From contig CANTFK010000825.1 of assembly GCA_947646735.1 (NCBI GenBank), forward strand, positions 1 through 64,000: 64,000 nucleotides of DNA, written 5' to 3'. Source of the stretch: Peronospora farinosa (Eukaryota; Oomycota; Peronosporomycetes; Peronosporales; Peronosporaceae). Shown one piece after another: positions 29,401-41,207 of this stretch (its first letter is position 1; each line of letters begins with the position of its first letter). Made by a program: the position numbers and the translations under genes. The notes beneath the pieces were generated by a model. It was not told the DNA's origin. It searched no databases and saw nothing but the letters and a program-made list of their open reading frames with translations.

Positions 29401-31107
29401 ACCAAATCGGTGGTTAAAGGTTTTGCGATTACCAGATCAACCCGTAGAAGACGTCAACCACCCGAGATTTTGCAAGCAGAATTTGTGCAGCAAATGCGAA
29501 GCGATCGCATAGGACAAGCTCAGGATGAGGAATGTTGGATCGCTAACCTAAAGATTTTTCTGATTGGTGATATAACGATCTCAGTATGGAAGAAGCGAAG
29601 TCATGCGCCAAAATTGCAAGTAATTACGAAGTGGATGAAAGCGATCTTCTATTTTTTGCCCGGGAGCTATGAAAAATTCGGTAGATCGCGATGGAATTGC
29701 TCGTTTGGTGGTGCCAGAAACTCTTCAGCAAGATTTTCTGCATCACTACCATGCCAGTTTGGAAGGAGGGCACCAGGGAATCGGTAGGACGTATCAACGG
29801 ATTCGATCTCTTTTTTCATTGGGAGGCCTGTATCGCAGTGTACAGCGATATGTAAGCGACTGCACTGACTGCGAGACTGGAAAAGGACGTCCTGTTATTA
29901 ATGGAGAGTCTCCGGGAAATTTTCAATCTACTTATCCGTTCCAGATTATTTCCATGGATCATATTCCATCGCTGCCTAGATCTTTAAAGGCAACACTGAA
30001 TTATTGGTCTGGGTCGATCTCTTTTCGGGATATGTGGTTGCCAAGGCGAGCAAGTCTAGAACAGCTCAGACAATCGCCGAGAATTACGAGGAGTGTGTCT
30101 TTCGACGATTCGGTGCGAGTGAAGCGATACGGCACGATCTGGAACCTGGATTTATGTCGGATTTTTTTCGTGCGTTCAATCGACTAATTGGGCAAAAGCA
30201 AAGGGCAACGATGGCATATCGCCCTCAATCAAATGGGACTGCTGAACGTATGGTCCAGAGCGTTGAAAATGTACGTCTCGGACGTCAATCAACAAGATTG
30301 GGACGAATATGCTAAGCGGTTGACATTCGCGATAAATACCGCCCAAGATCGAGTTCGTGGGGACACGCCTTTTTACTTGATCCACGGATGGGATCCTCGA
30401 TCTACGTTGGGAGCTACGTTGCCACTGGGAAGTACTCAGCCACGAATTGGGAACCGCGCAGATGGCGATATCATGTGCAACGACACTATCAGTGAGCCCG
30501 AGATGTAGTCAGCGAGAGACTTAAAATGGCTATCCAGACTCGAGCGGATCAGCATTACGAAGAGTTACAACCGCACGAGATCAAGCCTGGTACCCAAGTT
30601 TGATTATACCTAGATCGAGTGAAGGAAGGATTTGCTCGAAAATTAGCACATATGTGGCATGGACCTTTTCAAGTGAGTGAAGTGTGTGGTGATCACGCTG
30701 TTCGCCTGGAGATCGCTGGCACGCCGTATCGGTTATTCCAGATCGTGCATATATCCAAACTGAAATGTGTAAAAGTATTCCCCGACCGCCCGAAGCAGTT
30801 GTTGACGGTGGAAGAAGAAGATCGTTTTAATTTCGATGAGGCACTTCTGCCAGAGGATAGTTGGGAGAGGCGACTTGGGGATAACGAGTTCGAAGTGGAG
30901 AAGATTGAAGATATGCGATTCGGTAGAAGAACTTGGTTTGGTCGGGTACATCGTCAATTTAAGGTTTACTGGAAGGGTTATACCGATCCATCGTGGGTTG
31001 ATGAAGCGGATCTAATTGTGGAGCATTGTTGCAGGAATTTGAGCGCGAACAAGTGCGCCGTAATCGTTTCGAAGTTATACAGTCCCATGAAGAGGAAAAA
31101 GCTGTAG
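29400..31107 (+). pseudogene. Integrase with chromodomain of element B, many frameshifts
   Basis: Fragments in order: basic N-terminus (ITRSTRRRRQPPEILQAE), HHCC region (HHYHASLEGGHQGIGRTYQR, CTDCETGKGRP), catalytic core (IISMDHIPSLP; IRHDLEPGFMSDFF, where A has IRHDREPGFM; NGTAERM), C-terminal module (KLAHMWHGPFQVSEVCGDHAVR) and chromodomain (EFEVEKIEDMRFGRR..., FKVYWKGYTDPSWVDEADL). At least six frame changes between 29540 and 31030. It corresponds to the intact 571-codon frame of A. Confidence 0.85.
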
Positions 31108-31510
31108 ATTGTGAATTGGTTATTTCGCTTACGGAGGGTGGAAATGGCTGTACAAGATGGCCGTATAGCTGGGGGAACGAGGATATATGTGAATTTGAGT
31201 GTCGATCGAAGGTCTGAAAGACCAGATCACGGCTGAAAAGGCCCAAAACAAGAAGGCAATTGCAAGAACGATCAAAAGAATGAAAAAACCAGTGAAATTG
31301 TATTAAACGCTGAAGAAGTAAAATCGGATCGCGAAGTGCTACTCCAGATCGGATCGCGAGAAGTTACCTTGGAAAAACTTACCGGATAGACGAGGGATCA
31401 GCGATCCCGAGTGATCTTAAAATTAAGGTTCGATACTGATTTCTCCACGGCTCGGCAGAGTCCAACATTGAGAGCGCGGTAGATAGGTCAGGGATATTCT
31501 TCTTCTCACA
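31108..31510. other. Gap between pol and the convergent antisense ORF, element B
   Basis: About 400 bases with no frame of interest; contains two GATCGCGA words. Equivalent to the 200-bp gap in A. Confidence 0.4.
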
Positions 31511-33919
31511 CTACAGACCAGGATACCATGGTCGCACTTCTGCATACACTGGAAAGTGAAGGAAGTATGGATCTAACAAAATATCCAGATCACAGTGTCC
31601 TTCGACCATCCCTTGGAGAATAACGCGAAGAATGGTCTTCCAGCGGGGTCCAGATCTCGATCGACGCTGTTTGCGTTGCTGACAAAATTGCTCCAGCTCT
31701 GGATACTCCTTCCGATGTTCGCGGGAGATATACAGGAAGTGGGTTGCCTCCCACAAGGCTTGCCTATGTCGATCGTCATATTCGAGGTAAATGTCTGCCA
31801 TATCTTTGAACCAACCGTTCAGAGGGAGAGAGATGGGAGTAATTGGTCGACGAGTGACGTTCCACGGTTACTGATCGTAAAGCGCAGTAACTTGTGCCGG
31901 GGTGATCAGTAGTGGGATCCACTCAGAATCAAGAAGAGACTTGGGGTTAGCTTGAAGGGTGAAGATATACCCTTTCGGTCGGGACAAGTGTCGATAAAAG
32001 AACACCACTCCCAATTCGGCAACACTGGTCAGACTGACCCGTCGGGCGGACCATGGAGCGACCTGAGTTGACGATCGGGGCTTTCGCTCACGATATCCTG
32101 GGATCCACACATCACGTGATTTTTGGAGATCCGGCAGATCGGCGTATTGAGCGGGAGTGATCAACGGGTTTGTATCTTCACGAATGTAACTGGAAACGCT
32201 AATCTTCCCGTCCGAGTCGCTAGAAGGTTCGCCAAAAAGGTCGACCTTGGAAATCTTGGTCGTAAGGCTAGGGGCGTATCAGGACTCGAGACTGGTGATT
32301 TTCTGGAGGGCGGGCTACCATTGTGAATTATGATGGGGGACTGAGACGATCCGGTGTTGCCAGAGAGTTTCGTCATGGTGTTGCGACGCCTCGCGGTTGA
32401 ACGCGATCCGGATAGAGCAGCAAGTGTAGCGTCTTCGGGATCGGAAGACCATCCGTCATACTCAGAGTCAGGCGAAGGCGAGGGACACGTTTTGCGTTTC
32501 TTTTTAGCTTTCGACGAAACATTGGGTCGCGTTGTAATAACGGATCGCACCGACTTGGCAAATCGTTTTGGGGTACCAGATCGCGCTGGAATTTCAGATC
32601 GCGCCGGAGTACCAGATTGCGTCAAATTCAAGATCGCGGTGAAGTACCAGATCGCGCCAAAGTATTAGACTGTGCCGAGGTACCAGATCGCGTTAAATGA
32701 CCAGATCGCGCCAAAGTATTAGACTGTGCCGAGGTACCAGATTGCGTTAAATGACCAGATCGCGGTGGAGTACCAGATCGCGCTGAAGTATCATTCGCTC
32801 CGGAACACCAGATTGCGTCGAATTACCAGATCGTGTTAAATTACCAGATCGCGGTGGAGTATCAGATCGCGTCAGAGTATCAGATCGCGCTGGAATGCCA
32901 GATCCCTCCGAGGTCGCAGATTGAGCAGAAGTACCGAAAGCGCTGCGGGGACGTTTACAGGGGACGTCCAGAGTCGGTGAAGATGACGCACGTTTGCGAT
33001 TGGGTGACGAGGGATTGGAAAGCGCGAGAAGGCTAGTCGGAGAAGGAAGTAAGCCCGTAGCCAGTTCTGCCAGATGCGAACGAAGTAAATCTCGATCCTG
33101 GATGGCCAGATCGCGCTCCGCCTCTCGATCTGCAACTTCGGTACGAAGTCGATCCAAAGCTGCGTCGTTCCGAATACTCGCACTCAGGAGGCGATCATGA
33201 TCAAGCTCGAGCGCGCTCAGTGTCTCTTGCAGTTGTTTCACGGCTTTCTGGGCCTGAGAGCGAGCTTTCTTGTACTTAGACGCCTTGCTCTTCATGCGTC
33301 GAAGGTCAGCGGCCAGAGCACTGTCTGCCGTATTACGCTGTGCGAGGATGGAGTCCAGTTGCTGTTGGAGGGACGCGATCTGCTGCCGGAATTTTCCTTC
33401 CAGAGTTCGCTGAAGATTGGCCGCCTCACGGCGGAATTTATCCTGCAGGCGATGTTTCTCTGCATTGGCTCGAAACAAGGCATTCTTCAGATCGGCGATC
33501 TCCTGAGACTGATCCGTTAGCTGGTTCAGTTCTTCGTCGAGACCTTCGGCCATGTGGAGAGCGGCGTCAAGTTGTTGACGCAACTCTTCATCTCGACGCA
33601 AGACGAATGTGCACAGTCGAGGCACCAACTCGTGATACGAGTTGAGTTCCGTCTCCAGCTGAGTTCCACGAAATTCCTGCTCCTGTAAGGCATTTTCCAT
33701 GGAGTGATAGCTTTCCACGATGATATCTTGGGCTTCCAGGCGGTCATACAATGAAGAAACCAACGAGATCGCGTTCTGACGATCTGCAACGGGAGGAAGG
33801 ATTATCCGGGTAGACGGGAGCAAGATACGCGATCCGGTAGAGGAACCCATCGTTGGATCGCGCGTAACGAGCACACCAGTTTGGGGGTGGCGATCGTTTT
33901 CGGGTGTAGATCTGGCCAT
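31511..33919 (-). pseudogene. Antisense ORF of element B (coiled coil plus conserved C-terminal domain)
   Basis: Starts at an ATG (33919, MARSTPENDRHP) 85 bp inside the 3' LTR and runs towards pol. A 390-codon open frame (33919-32747) holds SGSRILLPSTR, then a long coiled coil (about 33750-33080, with LQRTLEGKFRQQIASLQQQL), a basic NRKRASSSP tract and a tandem RSGTPxRSD peptide coded by GATCGCG repeats (32560-32900). After a frameshift it continues 32631-32161 and 32164-31868, then past a stop 31801-31511, with the conserved domain (DRHRQALWE, KQRRSRSGPRWKT, GHCDLDILLDPYFLHFP). The order and motifs match element A. Function unknown. Confidence 0.75.
32560..32900. repeat. GATCGCG repeat inside the antisense ORF of B
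   Basis: About 15 units of roughly 21 bp (accagatcgcgctggaata type). Read on the minus strand in frame they give repeats such as RSGTPARSD. The core is the same word as in the LTR and protease-spacer arrays. Confidence 0.8.
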
Positions 33920-33990
33920 AAGGGACGAAGTGACGAGAAGAGTGAAGCGAGACAGTGCACAGTTAGGCCAACACTGTATGTGGGCTATCG

Positions 33991-34004
33991 GTGCAGGGGA
34001 CGAT
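33991..34004 (+). other. Polypurine tract of element B
   Basis: GTGCAGGGGACGAT directly before the 3' LTR start TGTGGCGAAG; matches the tracts of A and V. Confidence 0.7.
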
Positions 34005-35225
34005 TGTGGCGAAGTGAAAGAGTGAATTTCGCCAAGTGTGATCGCATATTTTCGGTTAAGTCCGAAATGACCAATATTAATGAGTCGCGATCTCGTGGCC
34101 AATATTGATGAGTCGCGATCTCGCAGAAAGGTTTCAAGACGATGTCAAATAGGATGGAAAACAGTGAATGGAGTAGTTTGCACTTCTATGTGGGGTCAAA
34201 TATGGCCTAGAAACTACGCTATTGCGATCTCCAGTATTTTCGATGGCGATCCGCGTGAACGCGGTCGCTAAGGAGGAAGATGGATACATCCAAGCATGTG
34301 GAGGACGGTCTGGTGTGGATCACGTCGCTATGGAGGACTGGAATGGTGGATATGAAATGTCACATTGATGAACTATCTCACATGACCTGAGAAACGGTGA
34401 AGAAGACAAGTCGTGATCCGGCGGATCGCGATCCGATGCTAATTATTAGTACCGCGATCTGGTATTAATTATTTAGTACCGCGATCTGGTATTAATTATT
34501 TAGTACCGCGATCTGGTACTAATTATTGTTTTATATCCGAGTGAGGTAGCGATCCAGATCGCGGCTATATTGGAGTGGACCACATTCCGAGATCTGATTT
34601 TTTCCGAAAGGGCGATACGTGGCAACAGATCCTGAGCTACAGATAGTCAAGATCATAGGTTTTGGTATTTGATTGGTTAACATTAACAGAGTTCAATTTG
34701 CTTCTAAGTACACGTGTAGACTTCTCTTCCGGGCTGGATTCTTTGGCCTCCCGACGTCTCGAGGAAGTCTACCTACTACGCAAGTCATATCCCTGGATGT
34801 TTTGGCCATGGATTGCAAGAATTCTCAACAAAACAAATCAAGCTGCGATTGGGCGCAGAGGACTAAGAAGTCCAGATACAAAATCGCGAGACGGCTCAAG
34901 TGGTCAGAAGGCAAGCGGATCAAGTATCAACCAATTGGATAAGGCGATCTCAAGGGAGATCAGGGCGACTCAAACATAGCACCCCAAGAACAACTGCGAT
35001 CGTGTAAGGAGTTCCTCTCGATCGCCCCCACATATCCCTAACACAATCAAGTTCAACATCGACTCAAGTCTACCAAGAAGAGAGCAACCCGTCCTACGGA
35101 CGGGTACACAAGGTGAGGAAGGCTATACACACGGAATCGGGGTACCCGCTCCGTTAGTCGGTCGTCCGGGCTCCAGTGGAGAGTCGGGATCACATCAGAA
35201 ACTTTGTGAGCCCCACTTCACCTCA
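34005..35225 (+). repeat. 3' LTR of element B (type 2)
   Basis: TGTGGCGAAGTGAAAG ... CACTTCACCTCA. Matches A's 5' LTR (13737-14925) along its length. It has a short array of TACCGCGATCTGGTATTAATTATTTAG (34435-34530). The end has drifted (CCTCA against CCACA). No duplication of its flank AAAA was found beside the partner LTR. Confidence 0.8.
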
Positions 35226-35890
35226 AAAATTTGACAGGCTCGCGGGATGACTGCCGCCTGGACCGTTTACCGAGAGCTTTCGCCGGACTCGAAGGTGGAC
35301 AACTGCCGGGGGCGAAGCCGACGAAAGAGGAGGTGGTCCCGGAGGTGGCTCATCGGTGAAGTCGGCGTGGTCGAGCTCTGCTGCAAGAAGATAGTAACGG
35401 CTTCGACTTTTGTCGATCTTCCATCGTAGGCGGTCCACCAGTGCCGTCTCTCGCTGAAGGGCTTCGCGGAGTTAAACTACCAGCCGGAAGCTGTCGCGTA
35501 GCGTCTCTTCCAGGCGCTCACACCGGGCGGCCTTAAGGTGGCAGAAGGGGGGACGACACTTAGTCGACCCTCTCAATCCTCTATGCGGCGAGATTGCGCG
35601 TCCACAAAAACTTGCACTTCCTGCAGAGCTACGCGCACGTCGACTGGCGCGGAAGATGGACTGTAGGCCATGATAACCGAAGTGGCGGAAGTATCGGCCG
35701 ACTTGGCAGGAGGCAAAGCGATGAAGACAGGAGGGCTATCAACGGCGATAGTTTCGGCAGAACTTAAAGGTGAAGAGACTGGCCCGAAGAGGTCGACGAA
35801 GGACGCTTCTTCGGGTGTAGGGTCAACCGAAGGCGCGGGGACTACCGAGGCCGGATCTTTAGACGGTGGGTCAGAAACAGGGAAAGACAT
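35226..35890 (-). pseudogene. Antisense ORF fragment of element V
   Basis: Starts at an ATG at 35890 (MSFPVSDPPSKDP), 127 bp inside the V LTR, and stays open for 105 codons (Ser/Pro/Ala-rich, then VRVALQEVQVFVDAQSRRIED, possibly the start of a coiled coil). A second frame (35438-35223) continues with charged residues (VDRLRWKIDKSRSRYYLLA region). Truncated by the B LTR at 35225. Placement matches the antisense ORFs of A and B; sequence similarity is weak. Confidence 0.5.
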
Positions 35891-36002
35891 TGCTAAAACG
35901 ACACAAGTTTAAGATGGACGACCAACAAAGGGCATAGTGAAAAAATTAAGTGACGGAGGAGGTGAAGACATGCGCGTTCTCAAACCGCTGTACGGCTCAG
36001 CA

Positions 36003-36017
36003 AGTGCAGGGGACAAC
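36003..36017 (+). other. Polypurine tract of element V
   Basis: AGTGCAGGGGACAAC directly before TGTAATAAAG; matches the tract of A and B. Confidence 0.65.
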
Positions 36018-37054
36018 TGTAATAAAGTGCTTGTTTGAGATATGGAGCCCCTAGAGTCCAGATGGATTTCAGAGTATAGACCGTACATCAGGGAAAAGAG
36101 ACGGGGCCTCGAGGGGAAGCGACCGTTGGCGGATAACAATCTGCAGGACCCACAGAAGACAAATCAGTATTAGGGAGTTGTTGACCGGTACCGAAGGGAG
36201 CTGACCTTCATTGGTCGACCCGGTCTCTCGCTGGTAGACCTGGGTCCTTCATTGGTCGACCCGGTCTCTCGTTGGTAGAACATGGTCCCTCATTGGTCTA
36301 CCCGGTCCCGCGTTGGTAGACTTGGGTCCCTCGTCGGTCGACCTCGGCCCATCGGGGTTCAGCCACTCCGGACCAGTTAATACAAGGATCAGACTAGTCG
36401 AAGCAAGGAATCAGAGCTTCAGGCAAGGATAGAGTAAAGGATCTAGAAGGATAGGACTATATTAAATACTACTCAATTTGCGATCGACGTGGCACGACTC
36501 CGTCACCCAAGAAGAACTTGCTCGAAGTTACTCACTGTTCCGGGAAGGGATATATTTTGGCCCCCCGTCGAAGACAGTTGCGTAGCGAAGTTCAAGTGCG
36601 AATAGAGCTCCAGGATATATTTGGCCTGTGAGCTCGTTCGAGTAGCAACACCTCCCAAGAACTGCTATCGGAAGCGGTCTCCCTCACCTCAAGGTGCGGG
36701 AGCAACGTAAAGGTCAGGTGGTTAATACCCCTGAAACAAGAAGGAAAAGGCCAGGGATAAGATCCCTGAAGAATTTGGCTCTAAGTCCACTCTCGACAAG
36801 GTCGATCGAGTGGCCACCTACCGGCCCACCGAGTGAAGCATATCCACTCGAGGCCCCCCAGGTCTACCTCCCTCAAGGCAGACGTCTACATCGTCACCAA
36901 GTCTTCCGAAGAGTGCAACCCGCCAGCCGACGGGTACAAAAGGTGAGAGAAGGTCCTGACGCGACATCGGGGTACCCCCTACGACAGTCGGCAGTCCGGC
37001 ACAGGGTGAGTGGTTTGGGGTCTCATCATACAATTTTGAGAGCCCACACCACCA
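36018..37054 (+). repeat. 3' LTR of element V (type 4)
   Basis: TGTAATAAAGTGC ... CCACACCACCACA. The second half shares ggaagggatatattttggccccccgt, gcggtctccct and cggggtaccccct with the outer solo LTR at 27690-28110, so it belongs to the same superfamily. A ~46-bp tandem unit (cattggtcgacccggtctctcg...) lies at 36200-36350. It interrupts the RNase H region of element C at 37055. Confidence 0.75.
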
Positions 37055-38779
37055 CAGCATACATTATTGAAAGTAGTTCCTTGTCATGCACAGGGTAATT
37101 CAGCTCGGCAGCTTTTAAAAGCCGAGACTGATAAGAAATGACACGGTCAACGCCGTTGTCATACTTCTGCATGAGCGCGCTGCCGATTGCAAAATTGCTT
37201 GCATCGCAGACGACGCTAAAGGGCTTATCCGCGTCTGGCAATGCCAAGACCGGTGCCTCCACAAGAGATTGCTTCACTGATGTGAACGCATCTTCTTGTT
37301 CCTTTGACCAAGTCCATTCTGTATCCTTCTTCAAAAGATCAGACAATGGCTTAGTCTGCTCCGCATAATTCTTGCTGTACTTGTGCAAGTAATTAGCGAG
37401 CCCAAGGAATTGGCGCAGATCCTTCACGTGTCGTGGAACTGGCCATTCCTTTACAGCTTTTACCTTTTCTGGGTCTGCTCGTACACCATGTGCACCTACA
37501 ATGCAGCCCAGTACAGGTATCTCGGGGACCCCTATTAAGTACTTTTGCAAGTTCACGTATCATTGGGCGTCACCCAGAGTCTGCAACACAGCGTCTTAAT
37601 GACGCTTGTGCGACTCTATCGCGCTCAGACCGTCCTCCGCCCTAATATGCACGAATACATCGTCAAAGTAATGGGCGCGTAGGCACGGTGCTGACGCATC
37701 ACGTGAGCCACTACTCGGTTGAATGTTGCCGGAGCATTTTTCAACCCTTGTGGCATCACAAGCCACTCCCACAGCATACCGCTTGGGGTGCTTACTGCCG
37801 TTTTGGCTACATCAGTATCTCTCATGAGAACTTGATAGTAGCCATCCTTCAGATCCAGCGCGGAAAAGATAATTGACTTTCCCATGAAGTTTAACAAGAC
37901 ATCTTTCCGCGGGATCGGCGTTTGAGCTGGAATGGTGGCCGTGTTCAGCTTATTATAAGCATGAACCACGCGCCATCCACCCGTGGCTTTACGCACACAG
38001 AAGTTCGGGCTGCAGTGAGGCGACTTGCTCTCACGTACATGTCCCGCCTTAGCTCGCTTGTCGAAGAACTCATCGATGTAATCGACTTGTTCCTTCGGCA
38101 ATGGCCATTGCCTGGTCACACAATACTTGGTGCCAGGCTCCAGGTCAATTTCGTGCCTGATGCCCCTATCGGCCGGTAGGTGGCTCGGCACTTCTGCTGG
38201 AAACACATCACGGTGTTTCCACAGAACATCATAGAACGGGCTGTCCTTCAAGGCATCCCAGCCTTGAGCAGCGAACCGTTTCTTTTTGTCGGTCTCCAAG
38301 ACGCTCTCATCCATTGTGGATGAAGAGCAACAGTCCACCACGTTCTCTTCTGGAACTGGTGCGACTATCTCGTGGATCTTTCCTTCCTTTAGTTCGGACA
38401 GGAACAGATCCCACGTCATCTCCGAGAGATTTGCTATCGCCTCGGCAGATGCCAAGACAAGTTGGAGCACCTCAACTGAGGATGCCTCCGGCATTTTGTC
38501 TTCGACGGCCTCGAACAACTCGTTCGTAGGTCCGTCCTCTTGGACCGAGACTGATCCAAGGGTCACTCGTTTCGACGTGCCCTTGATCGTCTTAATACGT
38601 CTGGTGCTCGTTCTTCGAGTCACCACGACCTTTGACCTGGAAGAAGGTGTCGTTGCTATCTCAGCTAACGCACTCCTTCCAACCGCACCAGGCTCTTGGC
38701 TCTGTGCCGGTTCTTGTGGCGCTTGACTTCCTGTCAGCCCACCATCAACTGCCACAGGCTCTCGGCTCTGTGCACGCAT
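37055..38779 (-). pseudogene. Reverse transcriptase and partial RNase H of element C
   Basis: 38779-37625 carries the spacer and [70 protein letters not shown] and the catalytic YFDD read in a shifted frame near 37680. Frameshifts and stops at 37560-37690 lead to 37556-37055: thumb (VKDLRQFLGLANYLHKYSKN) and RNase H with the catalytic VVCDASNFAIGSALMQ, ending at NYPVHDKELLS where the V LTR begins. Confidence 0.85.
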
Positions 38780-39584
38780 GACTACCTGTCATCGCCCCAT
38801 TCACTACACCAGTCTTTTCGACCTGGGTAGGAATATGTGTCACCTGGCTTTCCGCCAGTGCACTCACAACTACACCACTCCTTTCGAGCTGGGTAGTTCC
38901 TGGTGTCGATTGACATACCGTCATCGCACCCTCGACTGTGTTGGACACAGCATCAGTCACATAAGCCTCTCGCAAGAGCACATCCTTTCCGGTGTCTTGC
39001 GTAGAGCTAGCGACTGTGCGTGTACGCCAGTCTATCCATGGTTGGTGTTTAGCCAACCAAGGCATGCCTAGGATGAGGTCGTACGGACTCTCCATACCTA
39101 GCACTGTGAACTTCTCTTTACAAGAGAAGTCACTGAAACTGAAGGCGAGTTCAACTTGAACTCCCTCCGATTTGACGAGCGCGCCGTTCGCTAAACGAAC
39201 GATCGCCTCTTCTCGCTTGCCATCCTGGCAAAGCGATTCATAACTCGCCGGTCTCTTTTTTAGAGCCGCGAGTTTCACAAAGTTCTGTGATGCACCCTAA
39301 TCCACGAGAAGGGTCATCACTTGGTCATAGCCTCGTACTCGAGCGCTATAGACCAAAAGGGTTGAGGTCCGACCTTTCGGAACCTCAGGGACTATGCTAC
39401 CCATTTGTTCGATCACTCTGAACTTAGGGGTAGCTTCAGAGTCCGCGATAGTAGGGCATACCGCCCCTACTGCGCTCCCGCATTTCCCGACCCATCTTGG
39501 GCAGGTGCTGAACCCGTGCGTCGTGCACGCTGGTTTGTCGCACCTCCCTTCGGGTTGGGAGACCTTTTCTGGATGCCTTAGCAC
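38745..39584 (-). pseudogene. Aspartic protease of element C, stop in the active site
   Basis: 39584-39297 reads ...YDQVMTLLVD, then TAG, then GASQNFVKLAALKK (39278-38745): the stop replaces the middle residue of the catalytic D-x-G-A motif. The downstream YDLILGMPWLAKHQPWIDW is the second conserved block. Not functional. Confidence 0.8.
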
Positions 39585-40562
39585 CAGCAGCTACCTTGGC
39601 ATAGCAGCGAGCCATCATATGGCCTCGCTTGCCGCACTTGTAGCAGATCACATCTGCATTGCCTAACTCCATAGGAGTGGCATCAGACTTCTCGGACGAC
39701 GGCCTGTAATAGGCTGTCGCCGAGGCGCTGTTGTAGGATTGCTCTTCAACTAAGGCAATGTCAATTGCCTCTTCCATCGTCGCTGGCACCTTTCTGAAAA
39801 GGCCTGACGCGATGGGCCGTGCCTAAGTCCATTCTTGAACGTGGCCACCTTGATACGCTCTGGTATCGGTTCCCCATTGATGGACGCCGACAGCGAACGC
39901 ATCTCCTGCACAAACTCTTGCAGAGAGCGTTTCGCCTGTCGTGCTCCAAACAAGCGCGCCATAAGCAACACTTCGTTGTTAGGCGGCTGATACATGGCGC
40001 GAATCTTTGACTTAAAGATCGCCCATGATAGAAATGCATCAGCATTAGCCATCAGCGCAGAGTATGCCCACTCTGACGCTTTGCCACGCAAGTTGGACAT
40101 GGCATACGACACCATTCTGGTGTCGTCTTCGATGAGCTGCGCCACTCCACATTGCTCAACTGCTAATAGCCAGTGAATAATCGTGTGAGGGCTAGTTCCA
40201 TCGAACTTCGGAGGGTCCATCCGAATGGGCCTCGGTTGAGCAGGCCGGGCAGAGAGCGTCTCAACAGTTCTGTTGAGCGCCTCATTACGTGCCTGCTCAA
40301 GCCTAAGCTCATCCTGAGTCTTAGTGATGGACTCAGCGGTGGCTTGGCTGTTTACCTCGGACGCGTTTCTACGCTGTTCGAGCACAAACGCCTCAAATGG
40401 CTCCAACTGAGCAACATGTTGCTCAGGAGGACAATGCAAGAGATTGACCAGGGCTTGTTCACCAAGTCCCTGCGCCATATGCTCTGCCAACTCCCTATGA
40501 TGTTGGGAGAGGTGAGGGAAGTCACTCCAGTCCATATTAAGGACCATGTCAACCACACGCAC
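39436..40562 (-). pseudogene. gag of element C
   Basis: First ATG at 40547 (the open frame extends to 40562). Helical N-terminus, then the capsid domain (IRMDPPKFDGTSPHTIIHWL, ANADAFLSWAIFKSKIRAMY, RSLQEFVQEMRSL). A frameshift near 39790 leads to MEEAIDIALVEEQSYNSA and one zinc knuckle CYKCGKRGHMMARC (~39640), unlike the three knuckles of A/B. Confidence 0.85.
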
Positions 40563-40587
40563 GCTCAGAGAGACGGGTCGTGGGATG

Positions 40588-40604
40588 GACTACTAGTGCT
40601 ACCA
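40588..40604 (-). other. Primer-binding site of element C
   Basis: The minus strand reads TGGTAGCACTAGTAGTCC two bases after the LTR end TCTACA. Elements D (TGGTAGCACTTGTAGTC) and F (TGGTATCACTTGTAGTC) have the same site. Confidence 0.7.
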
Positions 40605-40606
40605 AG

Positions 40607-41207
40607 TGTAGACGGGCACTTCTATGAAGTTGCCTCGTACTACGAGCACACACCTTATGCACAAGCGAGGAAGCGGTTAGACCGTCTTACCTTCGCGTGC
40701 GAGGGTGGTTGGGAGGTTGGTCGACTGCTTAAGCAGTCGTACCACCAGTTGCCTCTCGCTTAAGCGAGAGTGCAACGAACTTCTTAACAAGAAGGCACCG
40801 ACGTCACGTAGAAGCTTTTCAGCTTCTCGTGCGTGGTGCTTCGGTTTAAGGAAATTCAAGACTGAGATATATTTAATTAATTATAACTAAATATATGTTT
40901 TAACTACTGATTGGCTATATATATATATATAGATCGGATACGCGACTCTTTAGAAGCGTATCCTGTCGCATGAACTTAAATCTAGATTTAAGATCGCAGC
41001 TGACGTCTTTCTGAGACGTCGCGATGCCTAGCTTCAACTAGCGTCATCCCTTCTCATGTGAATCCATAAATGAATATCACATTCACGAGGGTGGATCACA
41101 TTTGTGTATCGCACCCAAGTGACTGGTCAAAAGTAATCATGGATACTTTTAGACCAAACATTAAGTATATTACTTAATGTTTACGTGTAAATAGATGCCC
41201 TGTTACA
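40607..41207 (-). repeat. 5' LTR of element C (601 bp)
   Basis: The minus strand runs TGTAACAGGGCATC ... GCCCGTCTACA. It is about 98% identical by eye to 45088-45688 in opposite orientation. A run of TA repeats lies at 40916-40932. Confidence 0.85.

Larger units (their letters stand above)
18720..35225 (+). mobile_element. Ty3/Gypsy element B (chimeric ends), interrupted by nested solo LTRs
   Basis: Order on the plus strand: 5' LTR type 1, PBS, gag, protease, RT (split by 25349-28175), connection RNase H, second RNase H, integrase, chromodomain, antisense ORF, PPT, 3' LTR type 2. Same lineage as A, but pol is clearly diverged and more decayed. The 5' LTR matches A's 3' LTR and the 3' LTR matches A's 5' LTR. 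Confidence 0.85.
37055..41207 (-). mobile_element. Ty3/Gypsy element C (minus), inserted in C', 3' part removed by V
   Basis: 5' LTR (41207-40607), PBS, gag, protease, RT and part of RNase H, then cut at 37055 by the V LTR. It belongs to the same family as C' on the other side (LTRs of 601 bp each). Different lineage from A/B: shorter LTRs, another PBS, no GATCGCG arrays. Confidence 0.85.

Noticed and set aside
14926..35226. Target duplication for the type 2 LTR pair
   Set aside because: CTGG (14926 side) and AAAA (35226 side) do not match. The pairing of these LTRs rests on sequence similarity only; one flank may have been changed by a later event.
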